Positions 24,572 through 36,780 of a stretch of 64,000 nt of DNA are shown here, piece after piece (the stretch's first letter is position 1; each line of letters begins with the position of its first letter). The stretch is from Agrypnia vestita (taxonomy: Eukaryota > Arthropoda > Insecta > Trichoptera > Phryganeidae): NCBI GenBank assembly GCA_016648135.1, contig JADDOH010023170.1, positions 62,001 to 126,000 of the forward strand, given 5' to 3'. Below the pieces are notes generated by a model. It saw only the letters and a program-made list of their open reading frames with translations, did no database searches and had not been told where the DNA came from. A program made the translations under genes and the position numbers.

Positions 24572-27500
24572 TTATTGCCCCTTCTGGTTAGCTGAGGCCA
24601 CGGGGTTCCACACAGTCTTACAGCTGCCCGCTTGTACGCGATCCGATCGATCCAGCGGTCTCAGGTGGGCAGCTGCCACCCGATCGCTGAAATGTGAAAC
24701 AAATCTTTCTTTTTGTAATAGTAATAGGTAGCTGTTACGCCTAGTGATTTTCAATTTGTTAAAAATGTATGCATTTATTCTTATTCAACTTCAATTATTT
24801 ATTTCAGACTTATTCAACATGGCTCAAGTGGTGTGAATTTTCAAAGTTTGGATCACTAATAATGTTTTTTTTACAATTATTTCCATAATAGATATACAAT
24901 TTTTATTAATAAAAAACTCTTGGTATTCTGAAGAAAATGTGAAAAATATGTACTAGGGCATTGATGGTACCTATCACACTCTTGTTACATTTTGAATGAG
25001 ACACCAATGTTAACCAGTTCCCGAATTATCAAGAGAAATGTGATTGTGGCCGACGCCTCGTACTCACGCACTGATATTACTAAGCTCTGTGACAAACAAC
25101 CAGTCCTCGCTTGACAAATGCCATTCTCTCATAAGTGTAAAGGCGTAAACTTGGCCCAGTGAACAAAGAAAATTGACAGAATCAGATAAAACATCATATA
25201 GAAGATTTAAAGATGTGATTCGTTCCTGAAAGCATACTTTTTTGTGAAATTCACCCAAGAACTTAAATATACATCTTCTTTCAATCACGAAAGATGACAT
25301 TAGTGTTTATGAAGTATCCTTTTCTTATTTTATTTATTTTGATAAATGTGATAACAAAATATATTATGTATTTAATCCACACACACACAAAACATGTTTA
25401 ATATCTGGCATTGCCCAGTGAAGGCAACGCACATGCAGAGGCAACGCCGACGCCCAGTCAGTATTAAAAAATCTAACCTTTGTAAAATTGAATGTGAAAT
25501 AAATAAAACATAAAGTGTCCTGCCGCACCGCCGTTCTTCAAACAGTTACAGTAAAACCTCGTTAATTCGAAATTCAGGGGACCCAACATTTTTTTTAGAA
25601 TTATACGGAACCCCGTTTATTCGAGATTTTTGGCATGATGGGAATTCGCCAACTCTTGAAAAAGCCGTTAATTTTGTTAAATTTATGCTTATATCTAAAG
25701 AAATCATTTTGAAAACGCAATATTTATTATGTTAATGCAAAGATCGTGTAATTTCTATTGCCCAAGTGCATGTTGACATATTTACTGTTCTCCTTCACAT
25801 TTGAATGGCCTTAATCAAAAATGTTCAGTTATACTTGAATTTATGGAATGCTTCTTCAATCTTCACACGAGTTTAACTTTTGATTTCGTCTTTTTGGCCC
25901 AAACCAACAATTAACTGTTACTAGAAATACAATTGTTAATAATTACGTAAAATAATAAGATAAATCAGTAATAACATCTTACAAATAAAATTAAACATTT
26001 TAATAACACAAACACAGTTATGTATTTGAAAAAAAATCGAAATCGAAAGGAAAGTTTAAAAATATGAAAATAAATTTAAAACGCGTTTAGGTACGAGAAT
26101 TAGCGGAAACGCCGCAAAATAAACTATCCGCGCGTATCAAGGCAGCCAACTGAAAAAAGCATACACAGGATTCCCCAGTTTTAGGGATCGCGATACAGTA
26201 TGTATAGAAAAAAGGCATTCCGTAAGGTACCTACCGTGAATTGATTGCGAAATTCGCCAAGAAAAAAAAAGCCAAAGAAAGCCATTAATTTTTAAATTAT
26301 TTCGAAAACGCAATATTTTTTATGCTAATACAAAGATCGCGACATTTCTATTACTAAAGTACAGATATTGATGTATTGATTTATTGTGCAAGGGGCTAAA
26401 AAATATTTCGAATTATGAATTACCAGGGTTTTCGAATTATCGGGGTAAATCTACTATTAAATTCACATTTTAGGACTTACAAATATAAAAAATTTCGAAT
26501 TATTGGGGTTTTACTGTAACTGGTAAAGCTTTGCCAGCCTCGGATGTGACACACCAGTAGAGTCTTATTAGGTTATTGACAAGACAAGCCCAAAAGGTTC
26601 GCAATCACTGTACTAAGGGTACTGGAAAGTTTTTAATTTTGTTATAGTCGAAGAAAAGTAATTTTTTTTAATATATCTTCGCTGTATATATAATTAAGCC
26701 TATGTGCCGTTTTAGTACATTCTGAGATAAGCAAATGAAACTGTTTTAGAAAATAATTGCACAGACTAGATATATAAAAAATATTTTAAATAATTACTAG
26801 GCAGACTTTCCAGATGAACGGCAATGTTTTTTTTAGTATATCTCCATTAATTACATGAAAAATTTACAAATTTATTTATTCATCTCAGAATGTATTAAAC
26901 GGCACATTAGCTTTATTGTATATACAGCGACGATATACATTTTATTGTGTAATATAATTTGTATACTAGCATTGTATAGTAAATGTTGCCACCTGGTGGG
27001 AAGAGAAAGTATTCCTGTTTTATAAAATTTTGACGCTGCAGAACAAAAATACATTTTTACATGATTTAAATATCTAAACACCTTATTTCTTAAGAAATGT
27101 TCCGATGACCGAAATAAAAGAAATGAAAGCAGTCGAGAGTGCACTGTGTGGGAGTAGGGAGGATGCGATAGAACTTCCCAAACAAGCTCAGAAATTTTTT
27201 CGGGTGTCTCCCTGACAGCATGCACTCGTGCATTGTCATGTTGAAGGATAACTTCACCTATATTTGCTGTCCTTGGTCGCATTCTGATTATGTTTTAATT
27301 TAAGCGATCCAGTTGCTCACGAAAGACATCAGAGAACAGTTGTTCCTAGGTTTAACATCTTGAAATGAGTTATTCCTATAAAATTCCACCAAACACAGCA
27401 ATACCTTTTGTACGGCGAAATTTGGCTCAGGAGTTAGTTGTCTTGGCCTTCTCACATGGTGAAAATCATTGCATTTTACGTTTTTTGTCATCATACAGGA

Positions 27501-29529
27501 TTTCTTATCTCGCATGATAATGCATTTAATAAAAGGTTGAGCGGAGATCCTTATCTTGAATACCGTACAAGTATTTACCCGTACCATTTTATTTCTTAAG
27601 TTAGGTCGTTCGGTATCCACACATCTTCTTTCCAGACCTTTTCAATTTTTTTCATATGTTCCTGGGCGTCTGTGGGCACAGTCCTTCACTTGTCAATTCT
27701 GAATTTGATTCAATTTCCTCCGCTAACACTGCATCACCAAATTGAACAGGCCTATTAGATCGAGGTTTAGTTAAAAAAAATCCATTGAAGCGAGACTTTT
27801 ATGTATTTTATTGTATTTTGGAAAAAAATCTAATTTAAATGTTAATGCGGCAGAACATTATGAAATATTAAAATGTGAATAATAAGTTGATTATTGTGTT
27901 AGGAATATTTTGAAGATAGGGTAGGTATATCTCTTATTTCGATTCATTCTCAAAATATATACTTAGGAAATATCGGTAAATGCTCAGTAATGTCATTCTC
28001 TAGATCACGAAATCAATATCAGGCTAATTATCTCATTGATGGACATCATCTCCCGATAGTCACCTCGGCAAAGGACCTTGGCGTAATTGTGGACCATAAA
28101 CTGAATTTCTCAAGCCACGTGGAGAAAGTTACGTCACAAGCTTTCAAGACTCTTGGTTACATCATTAGAGCTGGGAAGGACTTCAGCAATGTCTACACGC
28201 TGGTACGACTATTCGACAGTCTTGTGAGACCGATTTTAGAATACTGTTCTGTCATTTGGTCGCCGTATACCAATAAACTAATCAATCAGCTCGAAAGAAT
28301 ACAACGCAAACTATGTAAATGCATCGCCTATCGTACACGATCACCAGGAGATATTGAGACCGTATATAACAGATTTAGAATCAGCAAACTAATCATTCGA
28401 AGACAATTGTCTGATCTGACCTTCTTCTACAAATCTGTCAATGGACAGATAGACTCGCCCGAGATCCTGGAACAATTTGGCATTATCACTGCTAGGCCGG
28501 ATCTAAGAGTGCGTAGATTGTTAGAAACCACTAAATCCACAAAAAGTTACGTGTACAATGGCCCAAGAAATAGGATTGCCAGTCTGGTGAATAGCCACTG
28601 TGTTGATATCAACTTCTTCGATGAATCATACGTCTCATTCTCATCAGCGGCAAAAAGATTGTTATCACAGTATTAAAATTACCCTCAACCCTATATGATT
28701 ATACCATGTTACTATGCTAGTATTGTTTTTTTATATATGTGCAATTTTCCTAATCCATTCATTTAAGTCTATTATTTTTGTAAAATCAATGTATATAGCC
28801 GATTGGCCGAATAAATAAATAAATAAATAAATAGAAAGAGTCGTGCTTCAATGTTCTCACTGCACACCCGTGATGAACTTTACACCATAAATATCATAAA
28901 AACTCAAACAGTGTAAAAAATGTTTTCATGAAAATTCTTCCGCCATTTGAAAATAATAATTTTAAAAAAACATTAGTGTATTATATAAAAAAATAAACAA
29001 ACAAATTTATTAGCAGCTCAAGGCTGCGCAGGTAAACCAAAATACAAAAGACACCCGCACAATAAGCTTTAACTGAGGGCTGTTTGCACCAACTACAAAC
29101 ATACTTTCAGGTATACCTAATATGTTGGTAAACTCGGTTTAACTGAAATTTTCACTAAACCGTTATTCCTATTTTCCTCTTAAAAGCTTTTACCTCCCCC
29201 CAAGTGAGCCTCGACATATCATAATTTAATAAGAATTGATTTAATTACAAATTTTATAAAATTTTGATCAGGAATAATTGGCGTTTATTTACACATTAAA
29301 ATATTGTTTCCTTCATTAGACTTAATGATTCAGGCTTTCTTTTTATAGGACCTGTTTAAAGTAGTCCGTTTCTCAAAAAATATTACCTGAATTCCTCATA
29401 TGTTTTAGCGGTGTGTATGGCATCGCATTTGACATCGTTAACTCTCCAATATCTCCTGTCTTGTTCCACCGTCATGCGCAGGGTTCCTTCCAATTCTTTC
29501 AAGTCTTTTATATTCAAAGGTTTATCCAT
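24572..29529 (-). CDS. CCDC103: CCDC103/DNAAF19-like dynein arm attachment factor, short form
   Basis: CCDC103 helps attach axonemal dynein arms to ciliary doublet microtubules. Two coding exons: 29387-29529 (ATG at 29529-29527, donor GTAATA just below 29387) and 24572-24686 (acceptor after a TTTCACATTTCAG tract, stop TAA at 24574-24572). The phase-2 junction joins cleanly and gives 85 aa. Exon 1 starts MDKPLNIKDLKELEG and ends with the typical YEEF; exon 2 continues with DRVAAAHLRPLDRSD and a late VWNPV. This is the pattern of the Dynein_attach_N domain (D/E-R-Y, N-D-K, YEEF, AHL-PL). The vertebrate protein is about 240 aa and carries a second, RPAP3-like domain that I cannot find here; the frame simply ends ANQKGQ. 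The 4.7-kb intron holds pogo, mariner and LINE insertions. The exon frame is open upstream to a possible acceptor at 29563-29565, so the ATG choice rests on the family start and X-box spacing. Confidence 0.82.
25549..26516. mobile_element. pogo/Tigger-like DNA element, 968 bp
   Basis: Starts CAGTAAAACCTCGTTAATTC and ends with the inverted GGGGTTTTACTG, flanked by TA on both sides. No transposase remains. The same ends mark elements at 37997, 42910, 59284 and 63857. It sits in the CCDC103 intron. Confidence 0.8.
26678..26932. mobile_element. MITE family B, copy 2
   Basis: Ends TCGCTGTATATATAATTAAG and TATATACAGCGACG in inverted order; the interior matches 168-408. It abuts the mariner relic that follows, so it may be derived from that mariner's end or inserted beside it. 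Confidence 0.7.
26940..27640 (-). mobile_element. Broken mariner transposase
   Basis: Two minus-strand frames. The upstream part (27300-27640) contains PNFAVQKVLLCLVEFYRNNS and DVKPR; the C-terminal part (26990-27282) contains VILQHDNARVHAV, WEVLSHPPYS and LPTRWQHLL. The order and spacing fit mariner DDD catalytic motifs, interrupted by frameshifts and stops. Confidence 0.75.
27960..28840 (+). mobile_element. 5'-truncated LINE, RT C-terminus with AATA tail
   Basis: A 228-aa open frame (27990-28676, open further upstream) encodes the post-RT part of a LINE ORF2: DLGVIVDHKLNFSSHVEKV, LVRPILEYCSVIWSP, LERIQRKL. A 3'UTR of about 125 bp ends in repeated AATA units (28812-28835). The intact frame means this copy is young compared with the others. 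It lies in the CCDC103 intron. Confidence 0.85.
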
Positions 29530-29593
29530 CTCACGCAATAGCTCTGGCTGCAAATTCTTGGACTAGAAATATTGATCTTTCCCTATGGAAACA

Positions 29594-29608
29594 GTTGCCA
29601 AGGGTAAT
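29594..29608 (-). promoter_or_regulatory. RFX X-box upstream of CCDC103
   Basis: On the minus strand this 15-mer reads ATTACC, spacer CTT, GGCAAC. It fits the animal RFX consensus RYYNYY-N3-RRNRAC at every position. It lies 64 bp upstream of the CCDC103 ATG, the usual place for X-boxes in ciliary genes. A second partial half-site (GTTACC) follows about 9 bp further upstream. RFX control is inferred from motif, position and gene function together. Confidence 0.6.
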
Positions 29609-30439
29609 AACACCCTGGTAACTACGAGATGGTACAGATTATTTTGCCATTCATGGTTGTGTAATCAATCTACTGTGGTTATTAAAACATTATTATTTTT
29701 ATTCTGAAAAGACATAAGATTGTTATTTCTTTTCTACAGATATAGATATATTTTCTATAGATATACATATGTAGTTATTTATTTTTTATTATTCTTGAAG
29801 AGAGAAAATAGATAGTTATTTGTTTACTGGCCATAACCATCAACAATGATGGACTTTTTATTTTTGAATTTCAACATTGTCAAAACAAAAGAGTGTATTG
29901 GGAAATCAATCTAAAATGTAAATAAATATCTGTACTAGTATGGAATACTACAGAATAATATTTTCATTTTATTTAATAATGAGACCAGCTATCGTACTAA
30001 TTTTGAAAATTAAATTAAATTGTTAAAAACCTATGTTACGGACAGACATACAGACTACAAAATTATTATTATTGGATTATGTTTGAGTACTTCTTAGTAT
30101 GTTTGTCACTTCTTATTTAAATCTGTGAAAATTCAGTTGTCTTGTATGTTTTGGTAGGTCAAGCTTGTTGCAGATGAGTCGCAATTGTCCTGTTTTTGTT
30201 TTAGCAGGATTGATGTTCTAGTGTAGTGTTGATGACTTTCATAAATTGTTTACACTTGCTACATCATTATTACATGCTGGAAATGTTTCAGAGTAATAAA
30301 AATGGAAGATGGGTTCAATTGCTTAAAAAATTTAGAATTTTAAAATAATAAGATACAAAGTTATTTACTGTTACCATATTTATTAAGAAAAAGTAAGTTT
30401 TAAAAAGAATACACAAATCTTTGGTCGATAGAGTGAGGA

Positions 30440-30800
30440 ATAAACAAATTAGACATGAATGCAATGCTGGCTGTAGTGCGGTAGATAGAATAAAGAAAGG
30501 AGTCTGAGATGGTTTGGTCATGTGGAACGTATGAACGAGGAAAGGATGGTTAAGAAAATATATGAGGCGAGTGTTGAAGGCAACAGGAATAGAGGGCGTC
30601 CGCGAAAGACTTGGCACGATTAGATACTACAAGTATTTGAGGATGGCCCTGTTAAAAGCCACAACAACCGTAGAACTTGTATGAGAAGATGTATGAATGT
30701 CGAAGCAAAAGTGGTGTACCAGGATAGAAGAGTGTGGCGTTCAATCCTCTCTGCCCACTCCTGCGGAGAAACGGCGTGATGGTTAGTTAGTTAGTTAGTG
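30440..30800 (+). mobile_element. LINE C-terminal fragment with TTAG tail
   Basis: Encodes LRWFGHVERMNEERMVKKIY and RGRPRKTWHD before a stop, then WRSILSAHSCGETA; it ends GGCGTGATGG followed by TTAG repeats at 30781-30798. The WFGHVERM and GRPRKTW motifs are typical of LINE ORF2 C-termini. Confidence 0.7.
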
Positions 30801-31902
30801 TTTGGCATAAAATACGAACAAATAAAATCACATTCATCGGTTAGTATATTCAGGGGTATATATTTTGTACAAAATTTACAGGATCAGTAATAACTTTATT
30901 TATAATCAACATGTTTTTTTTGTACCACGTTAAGACAAGTCTGAAGTTGAACTAAACGTAACATAAAGTAAACAAGAGTTTGTAATATTTGACAATATAA
31001 TTATTAACAATGTCTACGCACCAGCAATTAACATACATGGAAACACCCGAGAACGACCGATTTTCACAAAATGTCGTTCTGTTACATATTTACGATATTT
31101 TGACTTTTGCGGATTATTTGACTCAAATTCTTTTTATTTTCTTTCTCAAATTTAAAAAACACTAATATTTCTGTAATTATTTTTATATCATTTCAATTAA
31201 TGCATTTCTCGTAATACGATTATTGAAAATGACATGTCAGATGCAAAATTCCCTCTAAGCCTCCAGCAGTTTTGAAAGCCCCGCTCAGTTATCACAAGCT
31301 AGCGTGCATTCCAAAAATCATCAGACCTTTTCAAGATTTCAGCAAGTAATGTTAAGTTTTCATCGAAGTACCTCACAACCATTTTAAATATAAGGAAATT
31401 TTGGTTCTCCATGATACTTGTGAAATATTTAATAAACAAGTAATTTTCAAGCATGGACTACCAATTTATCTAATCACCGTCAAATCTAAAACATGTGACA
31501 AACTAAATATTGTATATTTAGATAATTTAATGAGGATTAAATCTCACATACAATATATTATTTTAAATTATCTGAATAAAAAATATTTTAAAATCATCAA
31601 AAAAATTAATTTTTTGCAAATTTAATGATTTATAACTTTATTAATATTGAAGATTTCTTAATTATTTTAGTACAGTTTTATCAATATAACGTTAGCTCTA
31701 CACTCGTAAGAAAATATATTCTGCGTCTTTATAAATAATCTGTAACTAAGGGTCATACGACACTGAAAAGTGATTTTATGGCCGTGGCTACAATTGATGC
31801 TTACATTTTCTTAATTGTTGTAATTAATGTTGAGTTTATTACTTTTATTATTAGATCAAAGGTTCTATCTAAGTTACCATTCTAAAAAAATGTAGTCTTA
31901 AC

Positions 31903-34431
31903 TAGGTATGTCGCGAATGTTCGCATCCGCATCCGCAATTGCGGAACTTCCACATTGATTTAGGCATCCACAATAACCGCGAATGGGGTGCTTACGCTAT
32001 GGAACGGTACATTTTACACGTTTGAGCATTTTTTAAAGGTAAAAAATGCATTAAGACTTTATATTAACGACAGCGACATTGACTCATTTTTGCCAGAAGA
32101 GTGGAAAATCGTAGAATGCTGTGTTGGGCTGTTGAATTCTTTTGAAGAAGCTACACGGGAACTAAACAACTCTCAGACCCTTATATCATCAGTGAATCCA
32201 ATAATTCAAATGCTTACGAAAAAAATTATGACCATTTAACAAAATCACAGAATTCTGATCCAATTCGGTTGGCGGTCACGACTCTGAAAACTGAAGTTTC
32301 AGCTAAATTTTCTACTTTGTAAGAAAAAAATGTATATGCCATATCCGCTTACTTAGACCCTCGCTATAACCGAGGATAATAGATCAAGGATGAGATATTG
32401 AGGACGAGAAATATTGATGTTTCTCCAATATCATCTACACATTTCTAAAAAGCGAAGGACGTCCGGTACGATCATTAAGACTTGCTTGAAAAGCGATCTT
32501 GCCACAATGCTAGATTCATCAAGTGAAGAAACACTTGACACCCCCGATGCTGTTCTCAAGAAGGGATTGCTCTCATATCGCAATAAAAAAAGACTGAATA
32601 TTTCAGAAAGCTCGTCGTTAATCGGGTGATCTAAAAATATCTGGAATAGCACTTATTGCCTCCATCAGCCAATGTTCCTAGAGAACAATTATTTATTAAT
32701 AATAAATAATAATAATTGGATAATTTGTATAGCGCCATTTTCGCGAATACTCACCTCAAGGGCGCTTTACACAGAGAAATTATTATCTTACAAGACAACT
32801 TACTGCTAGAAAAGAAAAAAAACTTATTTACTATTACTTATTCACTAGGTGGCATACAAGAAGTGGAATTAAAATTGAGTACTATAATAGTTTGTGAGTC
32901 CCTGAAAGAATTAGGTGTTTTCGCGGAGTGCACAATAGGAGTGGAAAACATTAGCTAGCGTTGTTGTGGTCAGATTCTATAGGTTTTTATAGGATTGTCT
33001 AAATAAATGCGTCTTAAGTTGTTTTTTGAACTGTGGTAAGCTGTCTGTTTGTCTCAGTTTATTAGGTAGTTTGTTCCATAACATCTAGCAACTGCGAAAG
33101 CACGATCACCGAAATTAGTTTTGTGGGCGCGATTTACTTCAGCTAATCTATTTGTATTAGATGTTGATGCTGAGCGAAGTGTTAGTTGTCTATTATTTGT
33201 GGAGAATGGAATGAGAAGTCAGTTATGTATTCAGGGGCCATGTTGTGAATAGCTTTAAATATTGTAAGGCAAAGCTTATATTCAATCCTCTCTGGACATC
33301 TAAGCCAGTGAAGGTTTTGAAGATGGTTTGAGATGTGCGCAAACTTTGAAACGCCGGTAATTAGTCTTGCGGCGGCATTAAATACAGATTGTAATTTGTT
33401 TATTTCCTGTTTCGGGAGATGAGCGTAGATACCATTACAGTAGTCTAAGCGAGAGATAACGTATGCATTTATTAGTGATTTTGTTGCTTCTGTTGGGATG
33501 CTTTTGCGAATAGATTTAATGCGGCGTAAATGATAGAATGCAGAGCTGGTTGTGCTATTAATTTGTTTACTAAGAGACAAGCTTGAATCCAAGTAGACTC
33601 CAAGTAGTTTGACATTAGTTTTCAATATTTGAAATAGAGAGTGGGAGTTTTTCCAACAGGTGTTGGCATCTTCGGGTAGCTGTCCAAAGGAACTCAGTTT
33701 TGGTCGGGTTAAGTTTCAGTTTATTCGAGGACATCCAAAGGTTTACGTAATTTATGCACTGAATGATAGATTGTTTTAGTATGTTTGTATAGTTTGGAGA
33801 ACAATGGAAATATAGTTGCCAGTCATCAGCATAACAGTGAGCTAGAAGTCCGTGTGTGGTAATGATATCAAATAAATCTTTTGTGTACATAATGAAAAGT
33901 AAAGGACCTAGTACCGATCCTTGTGGAACACCTGACTTCATACAAACCGGTGCTGATTCAATGTTATCAATAACTACCGTTTGGAAACGGTTCGAGAGAT
34001 AGGATTGGAACCATTTAAGCGCTGTACCGCGTAGACCGTAAGATACTTCCATTCTTCTCAGCAAGAAGTCATGGTCAATTGTGTCAAAAGCGGCACTCGT
34101 GTCAAGAAGAGAGACGAGTACTAATTTGCCCGTATCTATTGCGAGTATGATGTCAGATAAAATTTTAAGAAATTTTATTGGCGTGGAAATAATATACAAA
34201 TGTTGAGAAACAGTCTGGAGCCTGAAAAGGCAGCAACATTACTATTTATTAAATATAATGCACCAATTTTTAAATTTAAGTACTAAAAATTTGAATGTTG
34301 TATAGAAATATTCAAAAATTACCATCTCTTTCATTTATACTTGTAATTTAACTAGGTATCTCTTAAAAAAACTTGAGATCCACATCCGCGAATGTGAGTC
34401 CCAAAAATGCATCCGTATCTGCGGATCCCTA
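31903..34431 (+). mobile_element. hAT transposon with perfect 8-bp target duplication
   Basis: Flanked by GTCTTAAC at 31895-31902 and 34432-34439. Ends are TAGGTATG and ATCCCTA; subterminal inverted sequences share CGCATCCGC-type repeats. Transposase pieces remain: EEWKIVECCVGLLNSFEEAT near 32098 and, past the nested LINE, RNSLEPEKAATLLFIKYNAP near 34209, the usual hAT C-terminus. The N-terminal half is missing, and a LINE has inserted into the coding region. Confidence 0.88.
32690..34175 (-). mobile_element. CR1-like LINE nested in the hAT element
   Basis: Minus-strand RT: DTSAAFDTIDHDFLLRRM, SGVPQGSVLGPLLFIMYTKD and CYADDWQLYF give the three catalytic blocks (33615-34170). After a frameshift near 33620 follow NVKLLGVYLDSSLSL, SRLDYCNGIYAHLP and AARLITG. 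The 3'UTR ends near 32700 with ATTATT units. The RT core is nearly intact, but the ORF is broken and truncated at 5'. Confidence 0.85.
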
Positions 34432-34439
34432 GTCTTAAC

Positions 34440-35511
34440 ATATACATTCTGATGTAAATTAATAATAAAAACCCAAAAGTATGCAATTTGTATAGAATCT
34501 TAAACCAGAACAATCTATTTAAAAAGAAAATTAGTTTGTTTTCTCAAACCATGTTTTTTTTTCATGTGGTAGAAGGCCTAACGTATAACTGAAGTACCGG
34601 TGCGCAATATGTAGCGCAGTTGTCGGATTTCATGACTGTTTATTCAGAATGTTTTGTACAGTTGACCATCGCGGCCTGTTGGTTACTGTTTACAACATAT
34701 TAAACAAAGAGGTTAGAGTTTTGACAGTAACATCTGTAAAGGCTACTCCAGTGTTACTCCTTATTTTATATAGCTTTATTCGCTTAGCTGGTAAATATAG
34801 TACAATAATAGTTTATAACCTTAGCAATATTTTTAACTAGTGTATACAATTACCTATATGTTTATAGTTGAGGGAGCATTCCAACATGTCAATTTCCAAG
34901 TTTTGTGGGCAAACATAAATGTTAGTACTGCATAATGTGTACGGTGAGATTATCTCACAAGGTTAATTTTACTGAACTTTGTTTTGAGCACCCGTCTCGT
35001 GGTAATATAGAAAAAATAAAAAAACAGAAAATTGTTATACAATTTATTTTTAATAACATCGTTGGGGTTACATTGACTTAAACTTTAATTTAATTTAAAT
35101 ATTTCACACTCTGGTTCCCTGGGGGCACGTAATAAACATTTTATATTGACTAACAGGAATTCTCAATTTATAAAACATTTCACTTACAAATAATGGCAGG
35201 TGTAGTTTAAAAAATAATTCAGTACTTGGTGTCCCTATTCCGACAGAAACAACGAATATTACGGTTAATACTAAATAATTTATAAGAACATTGTACCTTA
35301 AGAAGTTTGAATGCTTTAGCAGAGTGAGAAATTAGGGAAAAATGCATTAAATCCACTCTGCTTCTGATCAGGACAAGATCTAAATGTATAAGAGCAACTA
35401 GCATTCTAATAATATTTATATTTATGATTTTTGTGTTTAGTTTGTAGAACTCTATGTTTATTTTCAATGAAATTTAAAATAAATAAAATTTTAAGAAATA
35501 TAATTATTAAT
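34440..35511. other. Intergenic, no feature
   Basis: AT-rich single-copy-looking DNA between the hAT element and the next MITE. Short open frames have no recognisable domain, and I see no RNA gene. Confidence 0.4.
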
Positions 35512-35819
35512 TTCTGCGGGTTAATTGTTATTTTAAATGTGACAGCTGTTTCGGCTTGTAAGGCCAACGTAGAATTGTAACATAGAATTTTATAAACTGA
35601 GGAATCTTTAATGATAAGTGCCTAGGAAAAAGAATCTCAGTACAGGGCTTCAGCGAAAACATCTAATTATATCTTAAATCTGTATTATAATTAAATCTTA
35701 AAAAATAAATATCTTAAATCTTATAAATAATTCGATTATACGTGGTGTATCCACTGTTTGATAATGGCCTTACAAGCCGAAACAGCTGTCATATTTAAAA
35801 TAACACTTAACCTGCAGAA
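35512..35819. mobile_element. MITE with about 50-bp inverted arms
   Basis: The left arm holds GACAGCTGTTTCGGCTTGTA; the right holds the inverted TACAAGCCGAAACAGCTGTC. Outer ends are TTCTGC and GCAGAA. The interior is AT-rich and non-coding. Confidence 0.7.
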
Positions 35820-36130
35820 CTTAATAATAATATAAATAGTCCAGATCCAAAAGTGGCTCACTGCAATTTCATCATTCTGAGATAAATCAAAATTAGGTTT
35901 TTTCTGTTAATTTCAATTATGCATTCACATAATGTACTTATAGCTAAGATTTAAATATAAATAAAGTAGACTCGATTATCCAGGGGGTAAAGAAAAAAAA
36001 TTACTTGGATAATCTCCATAAATAAACATATTTTAAAACATTTACTTGTTGCGTGATAACACTGATGCCAAATTTACACAAAGCCCTAAATTATTAAAAT
36101 GGTGAAAAAATACACATAATAATACAGTTA

Positions 36131-36780
36131 CACACAGGGTGTCTGGTAGCCAGTGACAAAAACTTAATTCAATTTTAAATAAAAAATACTCTTTACACTT
36201 TGGGTGAAATGTCAGTAGTTACTGAGATAAACAACATCAAAATTGCATTTTTTCAATACTTTTGACTTATTTTCTGAAAAACTTATCACTCCAGTAACTT
36301 ACTAAAAATTCATTCGCTCAAATACAAGTAAAATTAAATGATTAAAACCCTGCAAAAATTTGAAAATTATTTTTTGCATATTATGAATATTTTCTATTCA
36401 AAATTGAATGAATCTTTAAGTTTGTGTTTACTGGGGTATTAAGCCGTGTTGTTACGACCTTTCGGGCCGACGTTTCGGATCCCATTGCAGGGTCCATCAT
36501 CAGGGCTGATGTGAGTACAAGTTTGTGTTTACTGGGGTATTATGCCGTGTTGTTACGACTTTTCGGGCCGACGTTTCGGATCCCATTGCAGGGTCCATCA
36601 TCAGGGCTGATGTGATGGACCCTGCAATGGGATCCGAAACATCGGCCCGAAAGGTCGTAACAACACGGCATAATACCCCAGTAAACACAAACTTGAAGAT
36701 TCTGAGTGGCCGTGAAAACCTAAGAACATAAAATTGAATGACTTGCTGAAGTTTTTACTACTGGCTACAAGATATGTATG
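36131..36780. mobile_element. MITE with GGGTGTC...CTACAAGATA ends, second level of nest
   Basis: The left end ACACAGGGTGTCTGGTAGCC is followed by CAGTGACAAAAACTT; the right end AAGTTTTTACTACTGGCTAC is inverted to it. Related right ends appear at 58380-58420 and 63350-63395, so it is a dispersed family. Confidence 0.55.
36418..36694. mobile_element. Foldback MITE family F with tandem-duplicated arm
   Basis: 36519-36694 is a near-perfect palindrome centred near 36607 (GGACCCTGCAATGGGATCC and its inverse). The left arm is repeated in direct orientation at 36418-36517, 101 bp away. Other copies lie at 48965-49118 and, degenerate, at 20690-20815. Confidence 0.75.

Noticed and set aside
26678..27640. 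CRISPR or tandem array from the repeated blocks
   Set aside because: The repeats are a MITE and a mariner relic, not regularly spaced; the genome is eukaryotic.
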